From: JACCXG01 sp963836735
GTDB lineage: Bacteria > Acidobacteriota > Vicinamibacteria > Vicinamibacterales > 2-12-FULL-66-21
NCBI GenBank assembly: GCA_963836735.1
Contig: CAWIKP010000040.1
Location: 21,393-85,392 of the forward strand
DNA length: 64,000 nucleotides
Reading direction: 5' to 3'
Every line of letters starts with the position of its first letter. Within the stretch, counting starts at the first letter, position 1. This document shows positions 12,783 to 22,780 of the stretch, one piece after another. The notes beneath the pieces are model-generated. The model did not search any database, was not told the origin of the DNA, and was given only the letters and a program-made list of their open reading frames with translations. A program made the translations under genes and the position numbers.

Positions 12783-13814
12783 TCATGCCCCCCGCGCCAC
12801 CGCCACATGGCCGCGCCTTCCCCGTGTATCGCGGAAGCGCTGACGGACGATCCCGACGAAGAAGCAGAGCCAGAGCTCGTGCTCGAAGGCGCGACTATGG
12901 CGGCCCCGCAGCGATTCGACGATCCTGCCGCGGAGTGCCGTCAAGGCCTTGCGATACAGGTATCGCGGCACGCCGAAGATGTGCGGCACGTCCGTGAAAT
13001 CCAGCGTGGTCTGCTCGGGCGCTTCCATGTCGAGCCCCGAACGTTCGTAGAGCAGCGCTCGGCTGATGCCGCGCCAGTAGAACCAGCGGCGGAAATAACG
13101 CTTGTTCAGACGGTCCGCCGGAATGATGTGTCGAAGGCTCAGCTCCGGGACATAGAAGCCGCGCAGCCCAGCTTTCCTGGCGCGGATGCACCATTCGCGG
13201 ACCTCCTGCCCCAGGAGCGTCCCGGCGCGTCTGCCGGTGTGCGGGTCGAACAGCCCCGCGCGCTCGAACGCACTCCGCTTGAACGCCATGTTGACGCCGA
13301 GCGGTACACGCGTACCGAACTCGATCGGATCCGGCCCGTAGTCGAGCAGCGCGATGACCGCCCACTGCTTGCCGCCATGGTCAGGCAGCCACGCCGGGCG
13401 GGACCCGCCCCAGATTGGCAGGACGCGTCCTCCGACGTAGTCGCAGCCTGGACGCCGCAGACCTTCCGCCGCGCGATTCAGCCAGTCCGCCGGCACGCGC
13501 ACGTCGTCATCGGTCGTGGCGATGATCGCGCCGGCCGCGGCCCTGATGCCGCAGTTGAGCGCCGGGCTCCGGCCCTGCTCGCGTTCGAAGAAGTAGCGGA
13601 GCGGCACCGGGAAGGACGCCGCCGCCTCCTGCACCACGGCGCGGGTGTCGTCCGGCGAGTTGTTGTCGACGACGATGACCTCCCAGGGGCCGTCGGGTTG
13701 AAGGCCGGCGAGGCTCCTCAGCGTTTCGCGAAGATCGGCCGCACGGTTGTAGGTCGCGATGACGATCGAGTACTTCAACGTGGACTCCGGCATGGCTGTT
13801 TCGCCCGCGTTCAT
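12783..13814 (-). CDS. Glycosyltransferase family 2
   Basis: GT-A inverting glycosyltransferase. After the start (ATG at 13814, with an alternative ATG at 13793) come YSIVIATYNRAADLRETL, VIVVDNNSPDD and the metal-binding TTDDDVRVPADWL. The acceptor-side segment GVNMAFKRSAFERAGLFD and a conserved GQEVREWCIRA follow. About 330 residues are intact with no frameshift. Five bases separate it from the stop of the upstream glycerophosphotransferase-like gene, and it ends the minus-strand run at the 12723-12764 inverted repeat. It probably adds one sugar of the repeat unit; the donor is unknown. Confidence 0.88.
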   Translation of the reverse strand: MNAGETAMPESTLKYSIVIATYNRAADLRETLRSLAGLQPDGPWEVIVVDNNSPDDTRAVVQEAAASFPVPLRYFFEREQGRSPALNCGIRAAAGAIIATTDDDVRVPADWLNRAAEGLRRPGCDYVGGRVLPIWGGSRPAWLPDHGGKQWAVIALLDYGPDPIEFGTRVPLGVNMAFKRSAFERAGLFDPHTGRRAGTLLGQEVREWCIRARKAGLRGFYVPELSLRHIIPADRLNKRYFRRWFYWRGISRALLYERSGLDMEAPEQTTLDFTDVPHIFGVPRYLYRKALTALRGRIVESLRGRHSRAFEHELWLCFFVGIVRQRFRDTRGRRGHVAVARGA

Positions 13815-13819
13815 GACGG

Positions 13820-15016
13820 TCAGGCAGTGATCGCCCGCTTGGTATTCATCGCCACCGGCACGGTCCGGATGAACGGCAGGGACAGCAGCTCGTACACGAG
13901 GCGGAGCGCTCGTTCCGTGGCCGTGCCGGCATGGAAGAACACCTCGTCGGCCGCCCGGTGGCGTTCCGCGCTGCGCAGGTGCGGGGCCGCGAGTGCCTCG
14001 CGGATTGCTTCGGCAAGCTCTCCCGCGGTGGAGACCACGGCCGCCGCGGAACGGAGCAGGGCCACTTTGTCCGGATTGATTCGCGCCGCCTCGATCAGGC
14101 CGGGCGCATCGAAGACCACGAGCGGGCGATCCGCGGCGCAGAACTCGAAACCGATCGAGCTGTGATCGGTGACCATCACGTCGCTCGCGAGCACGTAGGG
14201 AGTGGAGTCGCCGCCTGCGGCGAGCAGGAAATGCGGTCCGCTGAACCGCGCGAACCGCCCACGCCAGTCGATGCCGCCCGTATAGCGCGGATCCGGATCC
14301 AGGGATCGATCGTGCAGCTTGGCGATGACGTTGCACCCTGACGCGAGCAGCGTCTCGACGATCTCTTCACCGGCGTAGTTCAGCGCGGATGCCGGCGAGA
14401 AGGTCGGCGCGAAGATCACCGTGGGCCGTGCGTTGTCGAGCCCCAGCGATGCCGCCATCGTTCTGGGATCCGAGGTTCTCGAGGTCAGCACGTCCGCTTT
14501 CGGATAGCCGACCAGCACTGCCCGGTCTTCCGGCACGAGCCCGGCCTCGACATACGCGCGGCGGCGGCCTTCGTTGGGAAACGCGACGCGGTCGTACCGC
14601 ATGAAATTGAGGGGAAGGCCGGTCGGGCAATCGAGGTTGTACTTTCCGGCGACCCCGTGAAAGAAATTGAGCTGCCGGGCCACCCGGCGCAGTTTCACGG
14701 CCTCCCAGGGATCTGCATTCACATAAAGATCGAACCGCCGCCATCGCACGCGGCCGCGGTCGACCACGGATTCGGCGACGCCGTGTTCCTGGAAGGCGGC
14801 CGCAAGATCCGCGCGTTCCGGGCCCGTGAAGCGCACCCGCAGCCGGCTGTCGGTCAACAGCCGCTCGAACACCGGCCGCAGGACGGCGAGGTTCATCGGC
14901 GTCCGGGCTTCGATCAGGATCGATCGGCGGCTGCCGATCCGTGCCACGGCATGATCGAGCTGGCGCACGACCTGCCCGACCGAGCGGGTGATGGGCCTCG
15001 GTGCGGGGCCGGTCAC
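13820..15016 (-). CDS. CDP-glycerol glycerophosphotransferase-like protein, copy 2
   Basis: Member of the teichoic-acid polymerase-like family (PF04464 type), which transfers glycerol- or ribitol-phosphate from CDP-alcohols. Key motifs are NFFHGVAGKYNLD (nucleotide-site loop), FAPTFSPASALNY, NVIAKLHDRSLDPD and MVTDHSSIGFEF, which stands for the usual TDYSS. The GTG at 15016 is chosen because family-like sequence (SRRSILIEARTPMN) follows shortly and upstream codons in this frame look non-coding. It is paralogous to the next gene upstream (15090-16281) along its whole length. In a Gram-negative exopolysaccharide locus it may attach a phospho-alcohol to the polymer. Confidence 0.78.
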   Translation of the reverse strand: MTGPAPRPITRSVGQVVRQLDHAVARIGSRRSILIEARTPMNLAVLRPVFERLLTDSRLRVRFTGPERADLAAAFQEHGVAESVVDRGRVRWRRFDLYVNADPWEAVKLRRVARQLNFFHGVAGKYNLDCPTGLPLNFMRYDRVAFPNEGRRRAYVEAGLVPEDRAVLVGYPKADVLTSRTSDPRTMAASLGLDNARPTVIFAPTFSPASALNYAGEEIVETLLASGCNVIAKLHDRSLDPDPRYTGGIDWRGRFARFSGPHFLLAAGGDSTPYVLASDVMVTDHSSIGFEFCAADRPLVVFDAPGLIEAARINPDKVALLRSAAAVVSTAGELAEAIREALAAPHLRSAERHRAADEVFFHAGTATERALRLVYELLSLPFIRTVPVAMNTKRAITA

Positions 15017-15089
15017 GGCATCCTCTGGCAGGCCTGGCGAGGCTGATCTGCGCGGGACCGGAGCTGTGGCCTGTGGAGCGCGCTGAGGA

Positions 15090-16281
15090 CTACGCGGACT
15101 GTGGCCATAGCTTCGCGTCGTGGCGGCGAATCGCCTCGCAAACCGCCGGGGCCGGCTCGAGTTCCAGCACGTCATACAGCTCTCCCACGGACCGGGCGGT
15201 AGCGCCGCCCGGCTTGTAGAAGAGATCGGCAGCCACGCGCCGCCGCTCGGCGCTCTGTGCGCCGGGATCGGAAAGGCCCTGTTCCACGGCGGCGACGGCG
15301 CCGGCCAGGTCATCGACCGAGCGTGACACGGTGGTGAGCAGCGCAACGTAATCGGGATGGACGTTGGCGAGCTCGATGAGCTGGGGGCGATGGATGCGAA
15401 CCACCGGCTTGTCGCGCAACAGGAACTCGAATCCGGCCGAGCTGTGATCGGTGATCATCATGTCGGCTGCCACCAGGTAAGGGGAGATGTCGTGGCCGGG
15501 CGCCAGGGCGCCCTGGCCACGCACCAGGAGCGGCTGCAGTTTCGCCGCCCAATCCACACCGCCCGAGTAGCGCTCGCGCAGGTCGCGCGACCGGTCGTGC
15601 AGTTTCATGATCACGTTCACCGGCAGGCGACCGAGCGCCTCCAGGAGCTCGACGCCCATGGCGTTCAGCGACGACGCCGGTGACCACGTTGGCGCGTAGA
15701 GCACCGTGGGTTTCGCGGGATCCAGTCCGAGCGCCTGGAGCACGTGGTCGCGCCGGAACGTGTCGTCCACCAGGCAGTCGACTTTCGGCATGCCGACGAG
15801 CCGAATCGCCGGGCTGTCGGCATCGACTGCGCCGCGCGCGATGAAGTTGCGGAGCCGGCGTTCGTTGACGAAGAACAGCCGGTGCCACTCCCGCATCGAC
15901 CGATCCGGAGCGTCGAAGCCGTACTTCCCGCCAACGCCGTGGAAGACCTGGATTCGTGCCGTCCCTCGGAGCAGCGGCGCCCACATGAAGTCGGAGGCGA
16001 TATAGGCGTCGAACCTGATGAGCGCGGCCCGGCGCGGGTGGATGAGCCGGATGCCCCGTGCCTCGTGGTAAATCTCCGCGATCCGGTCCGGTTCTTCGGA
16101 GGCCGTGAAGTAGGTACTCGACTCGCTCGTCGGCCTGCATCGCGCGGTAGACCGGCGCCACCATCGTGAAATTCACCGGCGTTCGCGCATCGACGAGAAT
16201 TCGCCGCCGGTCCGACCGGCGGCTGAAGCGTCTGTCGAGGCGGCGCACCCCGCGGAGCAGAGAGCCCAGGACAGCGCTCAT
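15090..16281 (-). CDS. CDP-glycerol glycerophosphotransferase-like protein, copy 1 (frameshifted)
   Basis: Paralogue of the 13820-15016 protein. It starts at the ATG at 16279-16281 and shares the leader RRRILVDARTPVNFTMVAPV. A frame change near 16115 leads into QVFHGVGGKYGFDAPDRS, VLYAPTWSPASSLNAMG, VNVIMKLHDRSRD and MMITDHSSAGFEFLL, the characteristic motifs of the family. The start is four bases from the O-antigen ligase stop, and the stop lies about 70 bases before the paralogue. Tandem copies with different specificities are seen in teichoic-type pathways (primase and polymerase); whether that division of labour applies here is only a guess. Confidence 0.78.
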
Positions 16282-16285
16282 GTAC

Positions 16286-17763
16286 TCAGCCCCAGCGCCG
16301 CCTGCGGGTGCGGCCGGCAACCGCGCGCGCCTGAAGTCTGGCGTCGCCGGTCCGTGCCAGCAGATAGTCGCGCGGCACGGTCGCGAGCGCGAGCAGATAG
16401 TAGAACGTCCAGTGATACGCCACCGAGGCGAACAGCGCGCAGACGAACCAGCCGGCGAGCGCGGCCGACAGCATTTCGGCGTGCGTGATGAGCAGCTCGC
16501 GCTCCCGCGGATCCAGTGCGGGAACGGCGCCGTTTCGCTGATGGCCGCGGCCGGCATCGAATCGGCGCAACAGCCGCCGCGTCTGAATCGGGGCGTACAT
16601 CCCGCGGGCGAGCAGAAACCCGAAGATCATCAGGCCGCCGATGCCGAGCTCGGCCGCGACCTGCAGCACCACGTTGTGGCTCTCGCGCCAGGCTTCCTGC
16701 CGTCCGTCGGGGTTGTAGTTCTTGAACTGCCCGGCGCCGACGCCGGTCAGCGGGTGGGCGAGAAAGGCGTCGTACGATTCCCTGAGCAGGATCGAGCGCG
16801 CCTCGCGTGAGCCCGTCTGATCGAGATTCTTGTCAGTGATGCTGGCGATGCGCTGCCAATAGGATGACGGCAGCAAGGGCAGCGCCAGCATTGCCGCCAG
16901 CGCGGCGCCGAACACGACGCCAGGCCTGCGTTTCACGATGTTCGCCGCGAGCACCAGGACCATCGCGACCAGTCCCACCGTGCCGGCCCGTGATTGCGAG
17001 GCCACCACCGCGAAGAGCATCAGCACCGCGCCGAGCGCCGCCATCACCGCGCCTGATCGGTGAGATCGGCCGGAAGGCGAAGAACCCGGCGAGCGGCAGG
17101 ATCGCGACCATGTTGAGCGCCAGGTCGTTCGGATTCTTGAACATGCCGCCGACGGCGCCCTGCACGCGGCCGTTCTCGATCAGGTGGATGCCGCGCGCGT
17201 AATCGAGGACAGTGCGTCCCGCGATGTAGCCGCTGGCGATCACGATCAGCCAGGTGAACTGCTCGATCCGCCTGGGCGAGGTCAGCGTGTTCACCATCAG
17301 CACGAAAATGAGCACCACTTTCGCGTAGAGATCGGTGAAGGTGTGGATCGCCCCGCCCATCCAGACGGAGAACGGAGCCGTCGCCAGGATGCACAGCGCG
17401 AAGGCGAGAACGCCGAGCAACTCCGGCGTGGTTCTCGAGAGAGGCAGTCCCCGGCCAAGCCGGCTCCCGATCAGCGATCCAAGCGCGAACAGGGCGGCGA
17501 TTTCGGCCAGAGGAAGCGACGCGCAACGGCGTGAAGAGATCCTGCGGCCGGAAGAACAGCACCGCGGTGAAGACCATCAGCCCCAGGAACGCCCAGTCGC
17601 GGCGTTCCTCCGCGGACAGCGGCGGATTCCGGCACGAGCACGCGCATTGTTGACCCGCATCGCGGGCGGCCCCTGCGCTCCCGGCGTCCGCATTCAGCCG
17701 CAAGACCTCGGATTGAGCCGTATTCTTCTTCGTGCCGTAGCCGAAGGTCAGCCGCTCCATCAT
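16286..17763 (-). CDS. O-antigen ligase / polymerase family membrane protein (frameshifted)
   Basis: Multi-pass membrane protein of the Wzy/WaaL family that polymerises or ligates lipid-linked polysaccharide. The start ATG overlaps the upstream stop as TAATG. Hydrophobic helices are seen at VLAFALCILATAPFSVW, YAKVVLIFVLMVNTL, LALNMVAILPLAGFFAF and GAVLMLFAVVASQSRAG. The periplasmic loop carries HPLTGVGAGQFKNYNP and ESHN, hallmarks of the Wzy_C domain. Frame changes occur near 17520 and 17050. XrtA loci carry a related O-ligase gene, which makes either polymerisation of this exopolysaccharide or glycan ligation to protein possible. The sequence does not decide between them. Confidence 0.8.
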
Positions 17764-18967
17764 TACTTCCACACCTCACGCCCCCGCCCCAGCGAGAACA
17801 GGCCCGTCACCGCGGCGAGATTCATCATCACGAAGGTGAACGCCACCCGTGCTGCCCGATACACCATCACCGCGCTCCCTTGCCAATCGCGACGGGCAGC
17901 TTGGTCGCGAACCGTTGTTCGGTATGCCGATCTCGGGCTTCGAGCCAGGCCCCGAGTGCCGCCAGCGCATAAAAGCCCGCCTGGGCCGCCACGCGCCAGG
18001 CTGTAAAGCCACCCGTCGTCGGCCAGCGCGATGCTGGAGCCGAGGAGCCCCACGAGCGCCCACGGCACGATCAGCCGCCCGACCTTGTGGGACATGTACT
18101 GCAGCCACACCGGGTTGACGATCGGCAACAGCAATCGCGGCTCCTGGCCGAGAATCTGATAGTTGCCGGCGAGGGTGCGGCGCTTTCGCCGTGCTTCGGC
18201 AGCGGCGTCTGGCGCGGTGCGATCGAGGGCGATCGCCTGATCCTCGAACACCACCCGCCAGCCATCCAGCACCGCGCGCATCGGCGCCAGCACGTCGTCG
18301 AGCAGCGTTCCGGCCGGCAACGGACGCCACAACGAGCGCCGGAGCGCGTAAATGGCGCCGGTTGCGCCGAGTGTCGAGCGCACCAGGCTCTCGTTCCGGC
18401 GTAGCCACTTCTCGTATATCCAGTACACGCCAACCCCGTCGCCGATGCTCGAGCGCCGACGACCCGGACTCGCAGTCGAGGATCAGCTCGCCGGTGACGC
18501 CGCCCACTTCGGGATCGGCGAAGTTGGCCGCGAGCGCCGCAAGCGCCTGCGTGGTGAAACGCTGGCGCGCGTCAGCAAAGACGAGGATGGTCGCCCGTGG
18601 CCTTCGCCACACCCGCGTTGAGCGCCAGCGGCTTGCCGCCGGCCGGCACCTCCACGAACTGAATCTCACCCCGCGAGGCGAAGGGCGCCACGGCCTCCGC
18701 GGTGCCGTCGGTCGACCCATCCGACACGACGATCAGCTCGCGCGGACCGTCGTAGGGAAGGGTCAGCAGGTTGGCGATGCGCACCGGCAGCCGGGCGCTT
18801 TCGTTGCGCGCCGCGAGGATGATCGAGAGCGAGGGCCAGTAACCCGCCGGGAACTGATGCTTCTTCGGCGGCCGCGGCGCCAGGCGCGCCCACGCCGCGA
18901 GCACCAGCGGGTACCCGACGTAGACGTAGGCGACGAGAGCGGCTGACGTCCAGAAGAGGAGTTCCAT
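17763..18967 (-). CDS. Membrane-anchored glycosyltransferase family 2 (frameshifted)
   Basis: GT-A processive-type transferase with an N-terminal membrane helix (LLFWTSAALVAYVYVGYPLV) and hydrophobic C-terminal segments. Catalytic-domain motifs are LSIILAARNESARL, ELIVVSDGSTDGT, ILVFADARQRF, GGVTGELIL and GAIYALRRSLWRPL. At least four frame changes are needed (near 18595, 18455, 18000 and 17880). The stop TAA overlaps the ligase start. In this setting it probably extends the polymer or adds a branch at the inner membrane. Confidence 0.78.
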
Positions 18968-19034
18968 CGCTAATCGCTAATCCCTGAGCCCGAATCCCGC
19001 CGACGCATCCGCGAGGCCCGAAGCTGCCCCGTCG

Positions 19035-20399
19035 TCACAGCACACCGGCCTTCTCCGCGGCGGCGTCCGGCCCCGCCGCGCCCAGGCGGAACACGTGAGG
19101 GTGCGGTTGCTTGATGGCGTTGCGCGTGTCGACGATCAGGTCGGCGCCGGCCACCATCGCGTCGTAGTCGAACGTCTTGTGATCGGTGACGATGACCACG
19201 CAGTCGTACTGTTCGTAGGTGCCCCGCTTGATTTCGACCGCCGCCAGATCGCGGCGGCCGGGCCACTCACGGGCGTGCACTTCCGGGACGTAGGGGTCGG
19301 CGTAATCCACCTGCGCCCCCTTCGACTCCAGCAGGTGCATGACGTCGAGGGCCGGCGACTCGCGCATGTCGTCGATGTCGCGCTTGTAGGCCACGCCGGC
19401 CACGAGAATCCGCGAGCCGTTGAGCGCCTTGCGGCGGGTGTTCAGCGCGTCGACCACCTTCTGCACCACGTAATGCGGCATGCCGGCGTTGATGTGGCCC
19501 GCGAGCTCGATGAAGCGAGGGTCGAACCCGCTCTGCTTGGCCTTCCAGGACAGATAAAAGGGATCGATCGGAATGCAGTGGCCGCCGAGGCCCGGACCCG
19601 GGTAGAAGGCCATGAAGCCGAACGGCTTGGTCTTCGCCGCGTCGACCACCTCCCACACGTCGATGTTCATCCGATCGCACATGAGCGCGAGCTCGTTCAC
19701 CAGCCCGATGTTGACCGCGCGGAACGTGTTCTCGAGCAGCTTCACCATCTCGGCGACCCGGGTCGAGCTGACCGGCACGATGGTCTCGATCGCGGTGCCG
19801 TAGAGCGCCGCCGCCAGCTTCGAACACTCCGGTGTCAGGCCGCCGACGACCTTCGGCACGTTGTGGGTCTGGAACATCGGGTTGCCCGGGTCGACCCGTT
19901 CCGGCGAGAACGCGATGAAGAAGTCGACGCCGGCCTTGAGCCCGGTCGCCTCGAGCAGCGGCTGCACGACTTCGTCGGTGGTCCCGGGATAGGTCGTGGA
20001 CTCGAGGACGATCAGCATGCCCGGATGGAGATGCTCGGCAATCGCCTCGACCGCCGAGACGATGTAGGACATGTCGGGGTCCTTGGTCTTGCGGAGCGGC
20101 GTCGGCACGCAGATGTTGATCGTGTCGAGCTCTTTCACCACCGAGAAGTCGGTCGTCGCATCGAGCGTCCCGGACGTCCGCAGCGCCTGCACCTCGGCGG
20201 TCGGAACGTCCGGAATGTAGGAGCGGCCCGCCATGATGGCGTCGATCTTCCGTTGGTCCAGATCGATTCCGGTGGTGTGAAATCCAGCCTTGGCCAGCTC
20301 CACGGCCAGCGGCAGGCCGACATAGCCAAGGCCGACCACGCCGGTCCGGGCGTGGCGCGACTCGATTTTCTCCAGCAATGACGCACCGAGCACTGACAT
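19035..20399 (-). CDS. UDP-N-acetyl-hexosamine 6-dehydrogenase (WbpA/WecC/TviB-like)
   Basis: Intact 454-residue nucleotide-sugar dehydrogenase making a UDP-HexNAc uronate. Motifs in order are VVGLGYVGLPLAVELAKAG (NAD site), ICVPTPLRKTKDPDMSYI, VLESTTYPGTTDEVV, FSPERVDPGNP, the active-site GPGLGGHCIPIDPFYLSWKA with catalytic Cys, and GVAYKRDIDDMRESPALD in the C-terminal half. TTYPGTT and IPIDPFYL fit the UDP-GlcNAc/UDP-ManNAc dehydrogenase branch rather than UDP-glucose dehydrogenase. It starts five bases after the ATPase stop. With the GDP-mannose dehydrogenase at the left edge it indicates two different uronic acids in the polymer. Confidence 0.92.
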   Translation of the reverse strand: MSVLGASLLEKIESRHARTGVVGLGYVGLPLAVELAKAGFHTTGIDLDQRKIDAIMAGRSYIPDVPTAEVQALRTSGTLDATTDFSVVKELDTINICVPTPLRKTKDPDMSYIVSAVEAIAEHLHPGMLIVLESTTYPGTTDEVVQPLLEATGLKAGVDFFIAFSPERVDPGNPMFQTHNVPKVVGGLTPECSKLAAALYGTAIETIVPVSSTRVAEMVKLLENTFRAVNIGLVNELALMCDRMNIDVWEVVDAAKTKPFGFMAFYPGPGLGGHCIPIDPFYLSWKAKQSGFDPRFIELAGHINAGMPHYVVQKVVDALNTRRKALNGSRILVAGVAYKRDIDDMRESPALDVMHLLESKGAQVDYADPYVPEVHAREWPGRRDLAAVEIKRGTYEQYDCVVIVTDHKTFDYDAMVAGADLIVDTRNAIKQPHPHVFRLGAAGPDAAAEKAGVL

Positions 20400-20404
20400 C
20401 TATC

Positions 20405-21665
20405 TCACTCCTCAACGGTACCGTAACGTCCCTCGATCGCGCGGTCCCCGCCGTTGGCGACCCGTTTCAGCCACGACCAGAGGCCGGGGCGTGAGTCGGA
20501 GAACCGCTCCGGGGCCGGGCGCATCGGCCGTCCGAGTCCGGCCGGCACGGTCGCGGCCGGCGCGGTGGCGGTGCGGTGCACCCGCAGCAGCCGATATTCT
20601 TCCGCAAGAATGCGCCGCTGCTCCGCGAGCTCGCGCTCGCGGCTGCGCAGCGCCTGCTCGCGCTGATCGATCTCGGCGGCGCGCCGGGCGGCCTGTTCCA
20701 TCGCGGCGCGAGTGGCGAGCTCGGCTCGCCGCAGATCCTCCTGGCGCGCCGAAGACGCTACCGCGGCCACCGGCGCTCCGGCAAATGCCGGCTCCGGCCG
20801 CCGTTCCGTCACGGCCGGCGGCGGCGCCTCGGCGGTCTCCCGCTCCGGCGGCAGCACGCCGGTCAGCTCGAGCTCGCGAGAGCACGTCGGCGATCAGCGT
20901 CGAATCGATCTGGCGGCGTTCCTCGGCGTATCCGAAGACCAGCGCGGCGTCGCAGATGACGTTGATGATGCGCGGCACGCCGCGGCTGCGCGCGTGAATC
21001 ACGTCGGTGACCTCGCGCGGAAACTCGAGCGGCGCGCCGAGCGCGGCGCGGCGAAGCCGGTGGTTGATGTAGTTGGCGGTCTCGCCGGCATCGAGCGGCA
21101 GCAGATGATAGCTGACGGTGATCCGCTGGCGCAGCTGTTCGAGCTCGGGCGCGCCGAGCTTGTCGCGCAGGTTCGGCTGGCCGACGAGCACGATCTGCAT
21201 CAGCTTCGACTTCTCGGTTTCGAGATTCGAGAGCATCCGCAGCTCTTCGAGCGCGCCGAGGCTCAGGTTCTGCGCCTCGTCGATCACGAGCAGCACCATC
21301 CGGCCGGCCAGGCGCTGATCGACCAGGTACTGCGCCAGATCGCGCAGCATCAGCGGCTTGCTCCGGCCCTGCGCTTCGAGGCCGAAGTCGATCATGATCG
21401 TCTCGATCAGTTCGCGCGGTTCGAGCATCGTGTTGACGATCCGCCCGACTGTCGTCTGGCTGTCCAGGCCGCGCAGCAGCGTCTGGAGCAGGGTGGTCTT
21501 GCCCGACCCGATCTCACCGGTGATCACGACGAACCCGGCGTGGCTCTCGAGGCCGTAGCGCAGGTAGTCGAGCGCTTCGCGGTGAACGCGGCTCGGGTAG
21601 AGGTATTCCGGATCGGGGCTGAGCGCGAACGGGCGCTCGCGCAGCTGATAGAAGCGTTCGTACAT
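20405..21665 (-). CDS. XrtA/PEP-CTERM-locus type AAA ATPase with coiled-coil tail (frameshifted)
   Basis: ExeA/GspA-like ATPase of the kind linked to XrtA loci. MYERFYQLRERPFALSPDPE is the usual start, then GEIGSGKTTLLQTLLRGL (Walker A), MVLLVIDEAQNLSLGALEEL (Walker B) and an arginine-finger region before LRQRITVSYHLLPL. Near 20880 a frameshift leads into a Pro/Ala linker and a heptad-like helix (EQALRSRERELAEQRRILAE), ending WLKRVANGG. The ATG directly follows the YvcK stop (TAAATG). Its role in exopolysaccharide or sorted-protein export is not established for the family, but the genomic link is strong. Confidence 0.85.
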
Positions 21666-22773
21666 TTAGTGACTCCCCGTCTCCACCCGGCCGCGCCACG
21701 CCCCCAGCTTGCCCTGGGCGAGCGCGGTAATCGCGGCCGCCAGCCGCTCCGGATGGTGGCGGATTTTGCCTTCAGGATGCTCGGACACGAGCGGCACGCC
21801 GATCGGCTGGATGCCCAGCTTGTCGAGCGCGCCCAGCTCGAAGTTGCCGGTGACGAATCGGCACGCGCGCCGCCCGCGGCGTAGGACGCGGCGAGGGGTT
21901 CGGGTACCGGACTGGTGTTGTAGATCACGTAGTCGAACAGCTGCGCGCCGAGATGGCGCTCGATCGTCAGCACGTGCTCGAGCACACTGTAGTCATCGGT
22001 CTCGCCTGGCTCGGTCATCAGGTTGGCGACGAGGATGCGGGTCGCGCGCGACGCGCGAATCGCCGTGTGCACGTCCGGCACGAGCAGCGGCGGCAGCACG
22101 CTGGTGAACAGGCTGCCCGGTCCGGCCACGATGACGTCGGCGCGGCTCAGCGCCTCGCAGACCTGCGGCAGGCATCGCGGCCGATCCGGCAGCAGCCCGA
22201 CGCGGCAGGATCCGTCCGCCGGCCCGCGGCGATCGCCGTCTCGCCGCTCAGCATCCGGCCGTCCTCGAACTCCGCGACGAGCGTCACCAGCTCGCTGGTG
22301 GCGGGCAGCACCGTGCCGCGCGCGCCAACCACCCGCGCCGCGATCTCCACGGCGCGCGGAAAATCGTTGGTGACGTCGGCGAGCGCGGTCAGCACCAGGT
22401 TGCCGATCGCGTGGCCGTTCAGGCCCTCGCCGGAGCCGAAGCGATACTGGAAGATGTCGGCGATCCGCGAGTGGTTGTCGGAGAGCGCGGCCAGGCAGTT
22501 CCGGATGTCGCCCGGGGGAATGACGTTGAATTCCGCGCGCAGCTTCCCCGAGCTGCCGCCATCATCCGAGGTGGCGACGATGGCGATGAGCCGATCGCGG
22601 GCGCAGGTCCGGCGCATACATCAGCCGAGCCGCAGAGCAGCGGGCGCAGATCCGCGCAGCACGTTGGGCAGGCCGGTGCCGCCGCCGATCGCGACCACAC
22701 GCGGCAGCTGATCGTGGCTGCTCGCCACGTTCTGCGGGGCATCGGTGCCGGCGCGTGCGGAGTGAGACACCAT
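21666..22773 (-). CDS. yvcK: YvcK/CofD-like UDP-GlcNAc-binding regulator (frameshifted)
   Basis: Member of the CofD-like/YvcK family, in which Firmicute and actinobacterial proteins bind UDP-GlcNAc and tune central carbon and cell-wall precursor flow. Visible motifs are VVAIGGGTGLPNVLRGL, VATSDDGGSSGKLRAEF, PPGDIRNCLAALSDN, GHAIGNLVLTAL, LFTSVLPPLLVPDVHTAI and FDYVIYNTSPVPEPL. Frame changes lie near 22655, 22210 and 21880. The start is seven bases after the nucleotidyltransferase stop, and the stop touches the ATPase start. Being inside an exopolysaccharide operon suggests it senses the UDP-sugar pool used here. Confidence 0.82.
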
Positions 22774-22780
22774 CCGGACC

